This document shows positions 32,980 to 45,318 of a stretch of 64,000 bases of DNA, in pieces; the first letter of the stretch is position 1, and each line of letters starts with the position of its first letter. The notes under the pieces were generated by a model. That model saw nothing but the letters and a program-made list of their open reading frames with translations, was not told the origin of the DNA and searched no databases. Made by a program: the position numbers and the translations under genes. Location: NCBI GenBank assembly GCA_007449985.2, contig VIIQ02000574.1, positions 434,001 to 498,000 of the forward strand, read 5' to 3'. The DNA comes from Desmodesmus armatus (lineage: Eukaryota > Chlorophyta > Chlorophyceae > Sphaeropleales > Scenedesmaceae).

Positions 32980-35900
32980 TCACCGCCGCGCCTTCAGGCT
33001 ACCAATGCCTCTCTCAGAGGCTTGCCCGCCTGTGCGCCCAGGCTGCACACCACAGCTGGCAGACTTCCTCAGCACTGGTGAACTCCCTGCCGGCCCCTGC
33101 TGCCGCACCTGCAAGCTCACTGTACGTCCTGGCGACCTTGCGTGAGCTGCCGCAGCAGCATTGGACAACCCCGCTTTGCTACTGCTGCTGCTGCCCATCC
33201 CCCACTGCAGCTTGTGAGCCGGCACATGCCCAGCAGCCTGCAACTGGGCATCGCAACCCTGTGTAGCGACCGACTTGCCAGGGGAACACCTCTGCATGCT
33301 GCCTGTCGGGGTGATACCTGCAGGCTGCTTGCCGCTGGGTTGGGCCCCCAGTTGACAGCCCTGCAGCAGCTGCAGTACTTCATCGACCTCCTCCCAGCAC
33401 TCGGCCTGGGCCACAGCAGCCACCCCACCTCCTGCACCGGAGGTGCTGGCCGGCCCAGCATCCTGACCGCTGCTGCTGTCTGCCACCCAAACCTGCACCG
33501 CATGCGCAGGCGCAGTGCGCCCGCTGCTGCCGCCGCCGACGGCGACACGTGTGCCCCTGGGGGTTGTCGCCTGGCTGCCTCCGTCGTTGCGGCGCTGCCA
33601 TGGGAACGCTGCTGCTGAGGCCACCACCGTCAGCGGTGTGCGCTTGATGCTGTGAGCCTTCCTCAGCTCCAGTGCCAGCTGCTGCTTCTCCCTGCGCATG
33701 GCTGCCAGCAGCTGACTGCCCAAGCTGCTGCTCCTGGAGCTGAAGCCAGTGGCACTGCTGCTGCAGCTCATGGCTGTGCTGGGCCGCTCCGGCCTACTGG
33801 GACTGATCCCTCCTGCATGGCTGAGGCTCAGCCCAGGTCCTGCTAGGCTGCTGCTGCTGCTGCTGCACTGACGGGCCCGGGACTCAGCCAGGGCCTCCTG
33901 TAGGCTCAGCATAAAGTTTAGCAGACATGCTTCAAGCTGCAGGACCTGCTGCTGCAGCTGCAGGACAGCGTCAGGAGTGGCTGGCTGTGCTGGTGGCGGA
34001 ACCGCGGAGTTGGGGTGCGGGCGGTCACTGCTGCTGAGGGTGCTGTTGCCAGACGCTGCTGCCAGCACCTCCTGCTTATGAGATTTGTACTGCTCAAACA
34101 GCCGCAGCAGGTGCTCACCATCACCAACCAAGTGTTGGGACAGCTGCTGCAGTTTGCTTGCTGGTGCACTGCAACTGCTGGTGCCACAGCCACCAGCAAC
34201 AGCACCTCCAGCATTGCCTGTACCCGCGGAATGCATCAGGCTTGTGCTGGGGTCCTCAGCAGGAAAGTCACCCGCCTGCCGTGCAATGCTGTTGGGAGCT
34301 GAGGCAGGGTTGGCCATTGTGTCAGCTGCCATGTTCTGCTCTGGGAGGAAGTAGGAGCTGCACAGCCACAGCAGCCGCTCCCGCTGCTGTTGCACGCCTC
34401 GGCAGTAAGGTGCCTCAATACTGCCTTGCTGTGCATCACCTTGTGCTGTTGCTTGGTCCAGCAGCTGCTCAGCTGTTGCTGCTTTGATGGTCGCTGCTGC
34501 AGCTTCCTGCTGAGACTCAGACAGCTGCAGAGATGAGGCTTGCAGCTGCTGCTGCAGGCTGCTGTTGTGGGCTTGCAAGTCCTGCACCTGTTGCTGTAGC
34601 CTGGTTGCCTGCTGCTGGTGCTCGTGCTGCTGGGCAGCAGCAGTGGCCTGGGCTTGTGTCAGCTGCTCCTGCAAGTCATCTCGCTCTTCTGCCAGGGCCT
34701 TGCACTGCTGCTGCAGCTGCTGCACTGTAGGCTGCACCGTCGCCAACTGCAAGCAAGTCGCCTGCAATTGCTGCAATGCTGCAGCATGACTGGCCCTGCA
34801 TGTGGCATTCACACATGTCATGGTGCCCAGACTCTTGAGATACTGCAATGGCACATGCATGTGGTGGGAAGACCTCTCCATGCTGTTGTGATTATGTGCG
34901 CACTGCTGGGGGGTGAGAGTTCACTCACTCATCCATGCCATGCCCAGTGGGATGCCGCTGCTGGCATTGCAGCAGGACACCATATTTGAAGAAGTGCTTG
35001 TACAGTTGTGCACTGTTACAACTGAAGCCTCTAGACCATCACCTCTGGTGTCTATCACATAGCCTGTTGGTTGGGAGGGGGCGTTGTCAAGGTAAAGAAA
35101 AATGCTGATAGATGTCTCGGCTAGAGGCAAGCGACGACCATCTCACACAGCTGGCAACACACTGCGTGGCCACTCACTTGGCAGCTGCTGCCTCCCGTGC
35201 TTGCCCCGCCAGTGCTTCCAGGCCTTCTGGTGCCAGTTCAGCCTGCCGCCGCTGCATGTCATGCAGCGTTGCCTGCTGCACAGCTGCCAGCCTTGCAAAA
35301 TCCCGCACGTCTGCCTGCACGCTTGCTAGCTCTGACCGAACCTCCTGCAGCTGCTCCTGAGTGTCAGCAAGCATGCGCGCTGCTTGTAGGTGTTCTTCTT
35401 GCTGCTGCAGCTGCACTGCCTCTGCCTCTGCCTGCTGTTGCAGCTGCAGTGACTCCAAGGCAGCATGCACAGGCTGCAGCTCGAGTGCCAGCTGCCCTTG
35501 CAGGTCCCTCCACAGCTGCAACTGCTGATGCATGTGCGCCGCTGCAGCATCCTGCAGTTGCTGCTGCGCGTCCAGCTTGTGCTGAGCCGTCAGCGCGGCT
35601 AGCTGTGCTTCATGCACCTCATGCAACTGCAGCAACTCCTGCTGGTGCTGGGCCGCAACTGCCTCAGCGGCAGCTGCTGACTGCTGCAACTCAGCCTTGA
35701 GTGCGGCTGCTTCCTGCTGCCTCACAGACGTGCTCCTGCATGGAAAACCACATGCACTGGGACTTGGCTTATGACCTCATCATATGCTGCTGCGTGACGC
35801 AGCATGCAGGGTGTGACTTGATCCACCACCATGCCAAAGGCTGCTGGATGCCGGCTGTGTGCTTGCGATTGTGGCCGCTGCCACACCTGTTGCAGTGGCC

Positions 35901-36804
35901 ATGCCCCAACACAATTACTCCGTAAGCAGTCACTTGCCTTGACAGCGCTGCCGCCTTGCCTTGCAGCTGCTTCTTGAGTGTTTGCAGCTCCTCCTGCGCT
36001 GCCTGCTGCTGCAGCCTTGCTGCCTTTCCTGCATCTGTTGCCTCCCTGAGGTCCCTGGCCTGCTGTGCTGACTTCCCCTGCAGCTGCTTGTGCTGACGCT
36101 GTAGTGTGGACAGCTGTGCCTCGAGGGACGACACTGCCTGCCTGTGTTGTGCTGCTGCTGCAGCCGCCTGCGCCGCCAACATGAAGGTTCACCATCAGCA
36201 GAAGCAGCAAGTGTCGTAGTGTGAGGATTGCATGTGCCATCAACAACCTGAGGTCATTATGTGGTGCATGTCTTGGTCAGGTTGGATGCATGACCCAAGC
36301 ACTAGCATCACAACCGGGCTGCAGAGTAGATGCCCCACCTGTTCAGTCATGCACTGCAGCTGCTTTGCTGCCTTGGCTTCAGCTTCTTTCTGTGCTGCTT
36401 CCACAAGCTGCTTGGCTGCTGCAGATGCTGCAGCACTGCCCTTGCTCTGGCCAGCATCGGCTGCTTCTGCAAGTTTGTGTTTGAGCACAGCCAGGACCGC
36501 CTGCAGGGGCAGCACGGGAACTTTTGCTCTGAGGGCACAGCGTAATTTGAATTTGGTAGTGCCAGCACGCTGTCTTGGGAGGATAGTTATGGGTGTCTGC
36601 ACTGCAGCCCCTAGACCACACAAGCTGCCGTGGTTGCTGCCGATTTGCCCATGTCGCGTCGATACACAAAAGGCCAGCAGTGCCTTGCCTGTACAAGCTG
36701 TGCCTGGTTGACCTTACCGGCAGTGTGAGCTGGAAGTGGTCCAGCTGGGACCCTGACTGCCCAAGTACCGCTGACAGCACCTCACGCAAAATGGCCTTGC
36801 AGGC
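32980..36804 (-). CDS. Large coiled-coil protein, N-terminal exon not resolved
   Basis: Phase-consistent exons are 36804-36718, 36500-36339, 36167-35938, 35735-35178 and 34795-32980, giving 950 residues; the first exon must lie upstream (36820-37240). The first part has LREVLSAVLGQSGSQLDHF, then about 400 residues of Gln/Ala/Leu/Glu heptads (coiled coil). Next come a short conserved-looking block (RERLLWLCSSYFLPEQN) and another (LLRLFEQYKSHKQEVL), then a second short coil (LQLQQQVLQLEACLLNFML) and a Ser/Gly/Ala-rich basic tail ending SLKARR. The third intron starts with GC (AAG|GCAAGTG at 35938/35937); only this donor keeps the frame. I do not recognise the family; a structural or cytoskeletal/vesicle role would be a guess. 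Confidence 0.7.
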
Positions 36805-36819
36805 CTGTGGGGAACAGAG

Positions 36820-37566
36820 AGGATAATCGATGCAGCGCAGACAGCAGTGTGCATGTAGTGTAGGATGTCAACATGCAAGGCTTGACCAAGTGTGTCAAGC
36901 AACAGCAGCGGGATTCAGCGAGTGTTGCATGGCCCTGGTGCATCCCGCAGCAGTGCGTGTGTACACATGCTGGTTTGCTCAGCCCTTGCCTGTTGATCTG
37001 CAGGGGCCACAGAAGGAGGATGGCACTGCTGTGACAGTGATGCACATGGCTGCTGCAGATTCTGACACAACAGCAGCTGAGGCTGCTGGTCCCTGCAGGG
37101 TTGCCCCTCATGATACGAGCTTGCTGTGCAGCTGTCATGCTTGAGCAGCTCTGTAGGCTGCACTGCTCCACCATGGCTGCATGGTCTGCTACTTGTCTGT
37201 CTTCTGGTTCCCCAGCTCAAGCGCCGGGGCACTCAGACATGAGAGCTCTCCAATGTTTCTGATGCACGCAACTGTGTTGTGAGCTGGACACGCCAACAAT
37301 ACCGGAATGCGTCAACACTGTAAATTTCCCTATCGTATCAAAACGCCGGCCCCGTGTCATTGCAAGGAATTACTACTGTATCGGCCATGAACGGCTTGTA
37401 CACAGTTCTTTCTCTTGGAACCTGTTCCTACTGGGACCCGTTTGACAGTCACTAGCTGAGCGTTGTTGTCTGTTTTGGCAAGACTTGATTGCGTTCTTCC
37501 TCATCTAGCAACAGAGCAGCAAGAGATCATCAGATTGCAGAAGCAAACATACTAGAACACGCCCAC
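36820..37566. promoter_or_regulatory. Divergent 5' region: coiled-coil gene (-) and HYPK-like gene (+)
   Basis: This should hold the missing first exon(s) of the coiled-coil gene and both promoters. One candidate exon on the minus strand (about 37140-36992) is open and ends SVAPADQQ before a GC donor (CAACAG|GCAAGG) with the right phase, but it lacks an in-frame ATG. AT-richer DNA at 37320-37375 is the likeliest promoter core. Confidence 0.3.
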
Positions 37567-38278
37567 ATGGCGGACGACGAGACGCAAGAGATCAATGAGG
37601 AGTCAAAGAAGGACAGGGAGGAGGCAGAACAGGCCAAGGCACTGAATGCAGTGACCGACAATGTGAGCAGCAGCAGTGGCAGACCATGTGCAGCTGCCAT
37701 GTCTGTGCAGAGACGGCACTCCTCTTTGGGCTCCCAGTGGCTCACTTCAGCCTACCCAGCACACCCCTAAACACCGATGTGCTGTCTGTTGCCTTGTCTG
37801 TTTCAGGTAGCTGAGAAGCAGCTGGATGAGAACAAAGTCAAGCAGGTGCGCTGCAGCACACCACCGCAGAGACAGCAATGACATGATGGCAGGCCGTTGA
37901 ACGCTGCTGTATGTCCTGCAGGCGATGGCAGACTTGATAGCAGGTCAGAAGGCAGACAAGGAGGCGCAACGCAAAAGGTACGGGGTAAGCAGGAGCACGC
38001 CGGTGTCACCCAGTGTGCTTGCAGCGTCCACCTGTCCCGTTCTGTCTGCTGGTGGCTGCCAATGGAGAGCATGACCGGATGGCTGGCGTTCCTCGCGCAG
38101 CAGATGCTTGACGCTGTGTTGTGCTGTCCGCAGGGAGAGGGAGTTGGCAGCAGTGAAGGTCACACAGGCTGACATTGACGTGATTGCTTCAGAGGCAGAG
38201 GTTGACAAGAAGCTGGCAGAGAGGCGGTTGCGAGAGCACGATGGAAACCTTGCCAACGCACTCAAATCATTCTTGTAA
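37567..38278 (+). CDS. HYPK-like protein (NatA regulator, UBA-like domain)
   Basis: Exons 37567-37662, 37807-37845, 37922-37977 and 38134-38278 join in phase to 111 residues. The N-terminal half is highly charged (MADDETQEINEESKKDREEA). The end is a UBA-like, NAC-alpha-type domain: VTQADIDVIASEAEVDKK, AERRLREHDGNLANALKSFL. This is the architecture and size of Huntingtin-interacting protein K. In animals, fungi and plants it binds the NatA complex (NAA10/NAA15) at the ribosome and tunes N-terminal acetylation. The initial ATG is the first in frame. The stop TAA is part of a TGTAA string. Assignment is by motif; the N-terminal half alone would not identify it. Confidence 0.8.
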
Positions 38279-40127
38279 TGTACCATTGGCTGGATTGTTG
38301 AATGAATGGCAACGCGCTCAGGCATCAGGCTGCTGCAATGTGCAGGTCACACCTTGGCAGATTCCCCAAAGCTGGCAGCACCTGAGCCACAGCACTCTGC
38401 CAGACATTGCTGCAAACAATGCGAATTTGCATTCACCCAAGCACATGGGCAGTCTAAGCACTGGACTAGCTGCAGCAATGATGAAGTGGCAGCATGGTGC
38501 CATCGTGATTGAACAGACTGTGTGATGCATGTTCACCAGAATGCTGCGTTACCTCCTGGTCGACTTTCGGGTTGCCTGCAGTTGCCACACAATGCAAGCC
38601 CTGCTCTGCAACCCTCACCAAGGGTCAGACTTTTCAAACAGGATGCATTGTCTGGTGTTGAAAGCAGTGTGCAAACACCCACCTGGTGCATTCGACAAGC
38701 TTCAACAGGCATTTGTCTACAGGCAATTTGGTTAGGCCAGCAGCCACTTGCAAGCTACGGCACCTTCAACATGCAGGTCAGAGCCCTAAAGCCAACACTG
38801 CCCAAGCTGGTCGTTACAATGGCCCGTCTCTGCCGAGATGGCACGAAACGTTAATAGGAGTTGCATGGAACAAAACGAAAACTACTGACTGAACACCCTG
38901 TCAAAACTGCGCTGCCCAGGCTGCGCTGTGCTGGGCACCATGCTGTCAGGGTCCGACATATGCACACACCCCGCTGGCTGCTACAGCTACTGTCACACTC
39001 ATGCACATCTACAAAATGTGCTATGACCACACGCACTCCCTGTGTCTACACATACACACCACCCACACTTACTGCGCCCACACCGCCCCTACACACCAGC
39101 TATGACAATGACAGTGGAAGGAATGGCGATGGCTGCATCGTGACAGGGCACAACTCAGGGCAGAACCGTACAAGCCAGGGACACAGCTGCGTGGTCGGCC
39201 ACTAACACCAGTGCAATGCAGCAAAAGCTACGATGAAACTGTTGGGAGTGTTGCCACTGATCAAGCCACACCACACCTGCTGCATGGGCTGCCTTGATGG
39301 GCGGGCACATTGCCTGGCCACTCAGCAGTGCCCTACCGCATTCCATATTGTTCAGCATTCCATCAACTTTGCAGGCGTCAACAGCCAGGCTTCAACAGCC
39401 AGGCGTCAACAGCCAACTGAGCATCGGCCCAGGGCTCCCTCAAACCAACCACGACAAGGCTGGGGCTTCCGGATGCTGCAGTGTCCCCTGACTTCTGCAC
39501 ACCCTGCTGCCACATAGGGGAACTTACAGCCTGACCACACAAAACCCACGCCATGTAGGTGTGCAGCTGGGGAGACAAAGGGAAGTGGCTGTCAACATGC
39601 CACACCCTGTAGCATACAAACTTGAAATCACAACACAACCGTATATCACAGATTGTTTGCATACATGCCTGCTGATGGGGCATGCTGCAGCAGGCCGTGA
39701 CGCCTGATGCCTCTCAACTATCCGGCAGGGGCCGCTCCTTTGCACTGTGCATGACTGCCGAAGCGTTCTGCATCCAGGGCACCCCCGCAACAGCTTTGCA
39801 AGCATACACTGCTGCTGTGCCAGCGGAACTACACCAGCAAGCATTCGCAAAATCAGCTGCTGCTGGCTGAAAGCAGGTGCCAACAGCATCTCATCGTGAT
39901 CGTACAGACGATGAGACCGTGCAGTACCCAGGATGTGTCACCACCGATCACAGGTGCGCATGGTTGGGCCCCCTGGTGCTGTGCGGTGGTGCACAGCATT
40001 GAGCGAGCTGCGCCTTCAGCTAGCACCACTGCGTCCAGAGAGCCTGCGGCCTGCAGAGAACCGCTGTACTGGTCAGCATCCCCTCACTCCAGCTGCTACT
40101 GCTGCTGCTTGCAGGTCCGGGGCGGTG
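38279..40127. other. Intergenic between convergent HYPK-like and SAP30-like genes
   Basis: No supported exon on either strand. It contains a small tandem duplication (CAACAGCCAGGCTTCAACAGCCAGGCGTCAACAGCC at about 39379) and, just beyond this stretch inside a SAP30-like gene intron, a G homopolymer at 40396-40406. On the minus strand TTACA at 39524-39528 reads as TGTAA and could end the SAP30-like transcript. Confidence 0.4.
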
Positions 40128-41054
40128 CTACCGCCCACGTGGCTTGACTGAACCTGCACGCGGCTTCTTGACCCCATTCAAGCCCTGGCGCTGCCCATTT
40201 CGCCGGCATGCCAGTGCAAACCTGATCAAAATTTCGTCCTCATCTACGCTCTGCACAGCAAAAGCAACCAACAGCAGAAGCCACACGGGTGAGGTTGCAA
40301 CATCACAGGTGGGTCAGGCTGCATCTGTGTTTTGGGATCTTTTGGGCAGTGGGTGCTGCAATGAAGTTGGCATGCATGCTGCAACATCCCCAGGGGGGGG
40401 GGGGGTGCAACATCCCACGGTGTTCACACGTGCGGCACCGGCAAGTGTGAGCCGACAGAAGAGCTGGGCATATGTGCAGGAATAAAAGGCTCTCTGAGAA
40501 CACAATCCAACACAATCCATCAACCAAAAACAGTTGTAGATCCTCGAAGTCAATGCGCATGGCATCTGCTAGCAGTGAAACTTGGGCCCCCACTCACCAG
40601 TTGGGTCAAGTGCTGCACAATCAAGGGGACCAGTTCATCTCGACTGTATACTGGTTGCTCAGACAGCTTGTAGGTCCGATAATACCGCTCCAAAGAGCTG
40701 GTCTGCAAGGAAGCAAAAATGCATTCGTGAGATTGACTGACCGGGCCGGTAAGCAGACTCACGTAAGCACAACGCCTTCGCGAGGTCAACCGGCGGCCCT
40801 GGCTCACCTCAAGCCTGTTGAGGTCGATCCACTTGGTTGCCATTGGGCCACGCAGGCAGCTTGCAGCGTGAGCAGCTGTGCTCCGGCAGCACCTAGCTGC
40901 AACCTCCCCCAGCAAGCCTGCATGACACAACAAAGCTCGTCTTACCCACACTGCGTGCCTGAGCAGAAGATGCATCGACTAGGACGACAACCAGCATGCA
41001 CTGTCCAGGCAACAGAACGTCTGGGGAGTTTGCAAGGCACTTTGCATCTCCCAT
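40128..41054 (-). CDS. SAP30-like histone deacetylase complex subunit
   Basis: Exons 41054-40946, 40917-40808, 40702-40598 and 40250-40128 are in phase, giving 148 residues, close to the size of plant SAP30-like proteins. The conserved SAP30 C-terminal (Sin3-binding) domain is clear: WIDLNRLE, then SLERYYRTYKLSE with YSRDELVPLIVQHLTQL, then VDEDEILIRFALACRRN and a basic end (KKPRAGSVKPRGR). SAP30 proteins hold Sin3/HDAC co-repressor complexes together in the nucleus. The N-terminal exon (MGDAKCLANSP..) is less certain: it has no homology I can see and no canonical SAP30 zinc finger, although CCR and a further Cys are present. A shorter start at the ATG at 40843 would still hold the whole domain. 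Confidence 0.8.
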
Positions 41055-42240
41055 GGACGGTCTGAAACGACAGGGAAGTCAGACAAAAAGAGGAAAAAGC
41101 CCACGCAAACTGCCTTACACGGCCCATGCAGCAACGAAAGCCCTCACCTTGTCAGAAGCAGCACCCTGGCACACCCTTCCTGTTGACCCTCTGCGCCAGC
41201 AAACGTCAAGCAGCAGTGGTCAGAAAGAAACAATGCCAGGCACAAACGTTCCAGCAGGCCCATGACCGCTTGTAGCTGCTGCAGTGCATCCCCATACTGT
41301 TGTAACAGTGCAGTGCACAGCAGCAGGCAACTCACCGTGTCCTGTGCCTTCTCAGTGACCCTGCATGAACTGGAAATGACACAAACGTCCAAAACGTTCC
41401 TTTCAAGGCGATGGTGACGGCAGTATTGCGATGGGGGCTTTCTGTTGGGACTTTTCTGCAGCTGACAACACTGGACAGCAATTGTGATGGCCTTAACGAA
41501 GCTTAACGATGCTTGCGTGCAATGCAAGGATGGACATCAGTGTTGGGTCCCTCCCATTTTGCGTCAGGGATGCAGATGACTAATCTGTGTGATGCACGAC
41601 ATGTGACAGGATGTTTTGAGAAAACTGACTTTAAAGACGTTGCAAAACATGGGGACACCTTTCAAGGGAAGGGGGCCACAGGGAGCACAGAACAGGTGCT
41701 AACGGCCTTTGCCCAACCAAGCCCTCACTGCCTCTGAACTGCCACTGGCAAGTACCCAGCTGGTGCAGGAACATCATGGTCATTGGCAAATTGATGAAGC
41801 TTAGATGGGTGTTGGAGTATAGGCCTCAGGGATGGTTGGGGGATGGCTGGGGGATGGGCTGTAGAATGGCATGTGGTTTTAAACTGCCAGTACTTAAGTA
41901 CGTGCTGTCGTGCCAGGCTGGGTCCCTGTCCCACCACAAGCATGTGTCGGCAGTCGTCCTGCGACAATGTGTTTGAGGAAGACATGCCTTAATTTACTGC
42001 ACGGCAACCCCAACCCACACGTATGGTGTGTGCATGCAAACTATTCTTGTCATGACACAGCATGACAAACTGACATGTGACCCTCAAGTTCCTCACTCAG
42101 AGCATCGCTACATCAGTGGAACCTGCAACTGCCACCTTCACACGTTTGGAACCTGCTTCCCAACACATCTGTAACACCCCACACCCCCCCCCCCCCCCCC
42201 AAGACCCATCACGGTGTGGTAGAGACAGCACAGGCTGAGC
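41055..42240. promoter_or_regulatory. Divergent 5' region of SAP30-like (-) and SDR (+) genes
   Basis: The two start codons are 1.2 kb apart. No exon is supported between them. A run of 17 C (42184-42200) lies 40 nt before the SDR start, inside its probable 5' UTR. Confidence 0.35.
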
Positions 42241-44443
42241 ATGCAGGCGCAGCGGTATGCCTTGGTGACTGGCGGCAACAGGGGCATCGGGCTGGAGGTC
42301 TGTCGTAAGCTTGTGCAACGTGGTAAGCCTGTGCTGCTCACAGCCCGGAGTGCAGAGGCTGCACAACAGGCTGCACAGCAGCTGCGTGGATCTGGATCTG
42401 TGGATGTGCAAGCTTTTGCTTTGGAGGCTGGCGATGCAAACAGCATCAGCCAGCTTGTGAAATCCTTACAACAGAATGACCAAAATATTGATTTGCTGGT
42501 GAGTTCAAGGGTGGCAGTTAGTGTTCAAAATGACCATCATGACATGAGGAGCAGACAGTGCAGGGTGTATCATGCAGGGTATGCACAAAGGGCGCAGCCA
42601 GCATAGCTGTGTTGCGGCACTTTCGGTATCATGCACACACATGGTGTGCGTAATCTGCAAGTGCATGGTTTTGAGCATGCTCATGCATCATCCACAAACA
42701 TCCTGTTGCTGCAGGTGAACAATGCAGCCATCCTCGTACGTGGTGCCTGGGACGAGGCAACCTACAATCAGACCATGGCTGTGGATGTGCTGGGGCCACT
42801 CTCTTTGACCCAGCAGCTGACAAACATGATGCCTCAGGGCGCATTGGTGATCATGGTGTCATCAGGTGCGGAAGACTGCCGCCGCTGCATGTGCTTGGAG
42901 GGGTTGTGCATGCACACAGGCACAAGCCCCCCCCCCCCTGGTGCAAGACACGTGCAGACATGCCCCCATGTACGACGGTTGAGTCCGGCTTACTTTTTCA
43001 GGGGATGAACACCCCAGTTCAGCCTGTGTACCTCGTCGGCTCATGGGTGTCGCATTGTTAGCCCTGACTAGCTTCCTGGCTCCTAGGGGGGAGGGAGGGG
43101 CATGCCCTGCCGCCTCTCTTGAACGCACTATCCGAGACCACACAGTGCAGCACCACACACAGCTGATCCCACTTACTGAGTCCTCTCTTACGGCACCTCA
43201 AAGTTGATGTCATCATGCCCTTTGCTGTCCCAGGCAACGGCCAATCCGCCTTCCTGAGCCCTGACTACCTTGATGCAGTGCGCAGCGTGTCAGACCTGCA
43301 GCAGCTGCACGGCCTACCAGCCACCCTGCCCTTCAACCCCAGCAGCCCCCAGGGCCAGCTGCCACCCAGCAACCCAGGCAGCATGGCACCCACCTACTCA
43401 GTGGCCAAGGCCTTGATGAACAGGTGGGTGGGCAGCAGCCCGCATTTACCTCCTGCTTCTGATTGACACCCCGTGTCAATGAAGCAGTGGGTGGTGGTGG
43501 ATGTGGTGCGCATTTCACTGTCTTGTCAGCGCACATCAGCTGGTTGTGGTTGCTCCCTGCACCTGCCGCCAAGCTTGTGCGCTGAACATGAGCACGACAC
43601 GGCCAAGCAGGTGGCCTCACACAACGTGGGTCGTGTCCAGAGTTCTATGGGCAGTTCAACTGCAGCTGGTTGTCGGTCATGGGTGATGGGCATGCATGGG
43701 TTATGCTGTGCAATAGTTGTGATTGTGGGTCCCAACACTCTATCGGGTGCTTGCTGCTGTTGCTGCATGGCATGGCAGGGCGGTTCAGCTGTTAGCCGCT
43801 CCTGGATCTTCCTTGCAACAACAGGGCATCAACGTGGTGGCTGTCACTCCTGGCTGGTGCAGGTGAGGATTGACAAGCTAGGGCTATTCCTGGGCTCAGA
43901 GGCTGTTGCTGGGCGCAGGACTGACAGCAGCCTTGCAACAGACGAACACTCATCACGCAACTTGCGCCAAGCGTACATATTGCCATGCGGGGTGTCAGCT
44001 TGCAGGCATGCAGCTGTCATGTCAACGGCACACACGTGTTTGCCTCGGTGCGCACTTTTCAGATGTAGTCAATTGGCTCACAGAGCTCTCACACTCGAGT
44101 GTTGCAGCACAGCACATGTGGCAAGGCTAGCCAGGTTGATGCCCCCAAACCCCATTGCATACTATCAGGGGTAACCAGTGTCGAGCTTGTGTTGGGAGCA
44201 ATCAAGAAGCATCAGGGGTAAGCCCTGATGCACCACTACGTACGGCATGGTTTCAGCTTGCTGAGGTGGTGTCTTGCCGCTGCCTCCACCAATGTCTCCC
44301 TGTCCTGCAGGACCGACATGGGCAGTGAAGCAGCTGAGCGGTCTGCTGAGCAAGGGGCTGACTCAGTGCTGCACCCCTGGCTCAACTGGCAGCCCCAGCT
44401 GAATGGCAGCTTCACCAGAGATGGCATCCACATTGACTGGTGA
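42241..44443 (+). CDS. Short-chain dehydrogenase/reductase (carbonyl-reductase-like)
   Basis: Exons 42241-42498, 42714-42864, 43234-43423, 43574-43610, 43825-43862 and 44311-44443 are in phase, giving 268 residues. Classical SDR landmarks: TGGNRGIG (10-17, NAD(P) binding), NNAA (88-91), catalytic Ser in IMVSSG (135/136), Tyr/Lys in YSVAK (Y191, K195), and PGWCRTDMG. Arg14 after the glycine turn and an Arg after the second strand (TARS) favour NADPH. An insert of about 50 residues between the catalytic Ser and Tyr, as in carbonyl reductase/menthone-reductase-type SDRs, suggests a monomeric enzyme. Exon 4 is only 37 nt and uses an AAG acceptor; it was chosen because it alone restores phase and gives a plausible helix. 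The substrate cannot be told. Confidence 0.88.
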
Positions 44444-44588
44444 TAACCCACAGGCCAGATGATGTGCACGACGGGCGCCTGCTGTTGGCAATGTCGTGTC
44501 AGTGTGTGCGCAGTCGGCGCTACTATGCTTGTGCTCAGTCACAACGGTAATCGTTGTGGCCTGTTGGTTGCTGTCGGCCGCTCAATCT

Positions 44589-44593
44589 TGTAA
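44589..44593 (+). terminator. Candidate polyadenylation signal TGTAA of the SDR gene
   Basis: TGTAA (CTTGTAACAC) lies 146 nt after the SDR stop codon. Confidence 0.4.
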
Positions 44594-45318
44594 CACTTGC
44601 AACACTGCCAAATGACCCCACCCCTCATGCAGTTGCATGCAAAATCTGCCGCAAGGCTAGTCGCCCAGCACTGTGACTGCGTGCTATGGCTCCTGCTGCT
44701 GCACTGCATCAAGATGACTACATGCTTTGGTCGCTCTGGTGGTGAAATACTCGACGCCCATCCACCGAGTGCAGCAGGAGTGGTGCTGGCCCACTGCATC
44801 CTAGTGAAAGCCATGGCCCACTGCGTCCTAGGGAAAGCCATGCCCATGCCCGGCCAGGGGCCCAATGGCAACAGCTGCATATCTTGGTGTTACAGGAAAA
44901 AACTGCAGCACAATTGAGCCCCGCAGCAAGGCAACTAACTCATGTACAAGGTGTAGCGACACGCAGCAGAACCTGCTCAGCACAGTAACAAACCCAGGTA
45001 AGCATGCTGTGGAGGCACGGAACAGCAAGCACTGCTGCCTGCTGCAGGAAATGAGGACCCATGCAAGCAAGCCACAGCACTGCCTCAGTCTCAGCCGGCC
45101 TTGCACCAATGGCACACATCAGGTGCTGCTGCTGCAGACCACACACTGTGTGTCGCGGCAAGCATCAGTGGGGGGTGGCGAAAAACCCCAAAAGCACAGC
45201 TGGGACCCAGCAACTCGACCCTCACGCCCGCGCCTAGACACCCTAACCAACACACCACGTGGTGTGCACACACTCGATTCAAACTCAAGCCCTAGCAGCA
45301 ACCAAGCATTTAATGCAA
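44594..45318. other. Non-coding stretch between convergent SDR and lumen-protein genes
   Basis: No exon supported. A duplicated phrase (AAAGCCATGGCCCACTGC..CCTAGGGAAAGCCATG) lies at about 44807-44845. TTACA at 44890-44894 reads TGTAA on the minus strand and may end the lumen-protein transcript. Confidence 0.4.
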
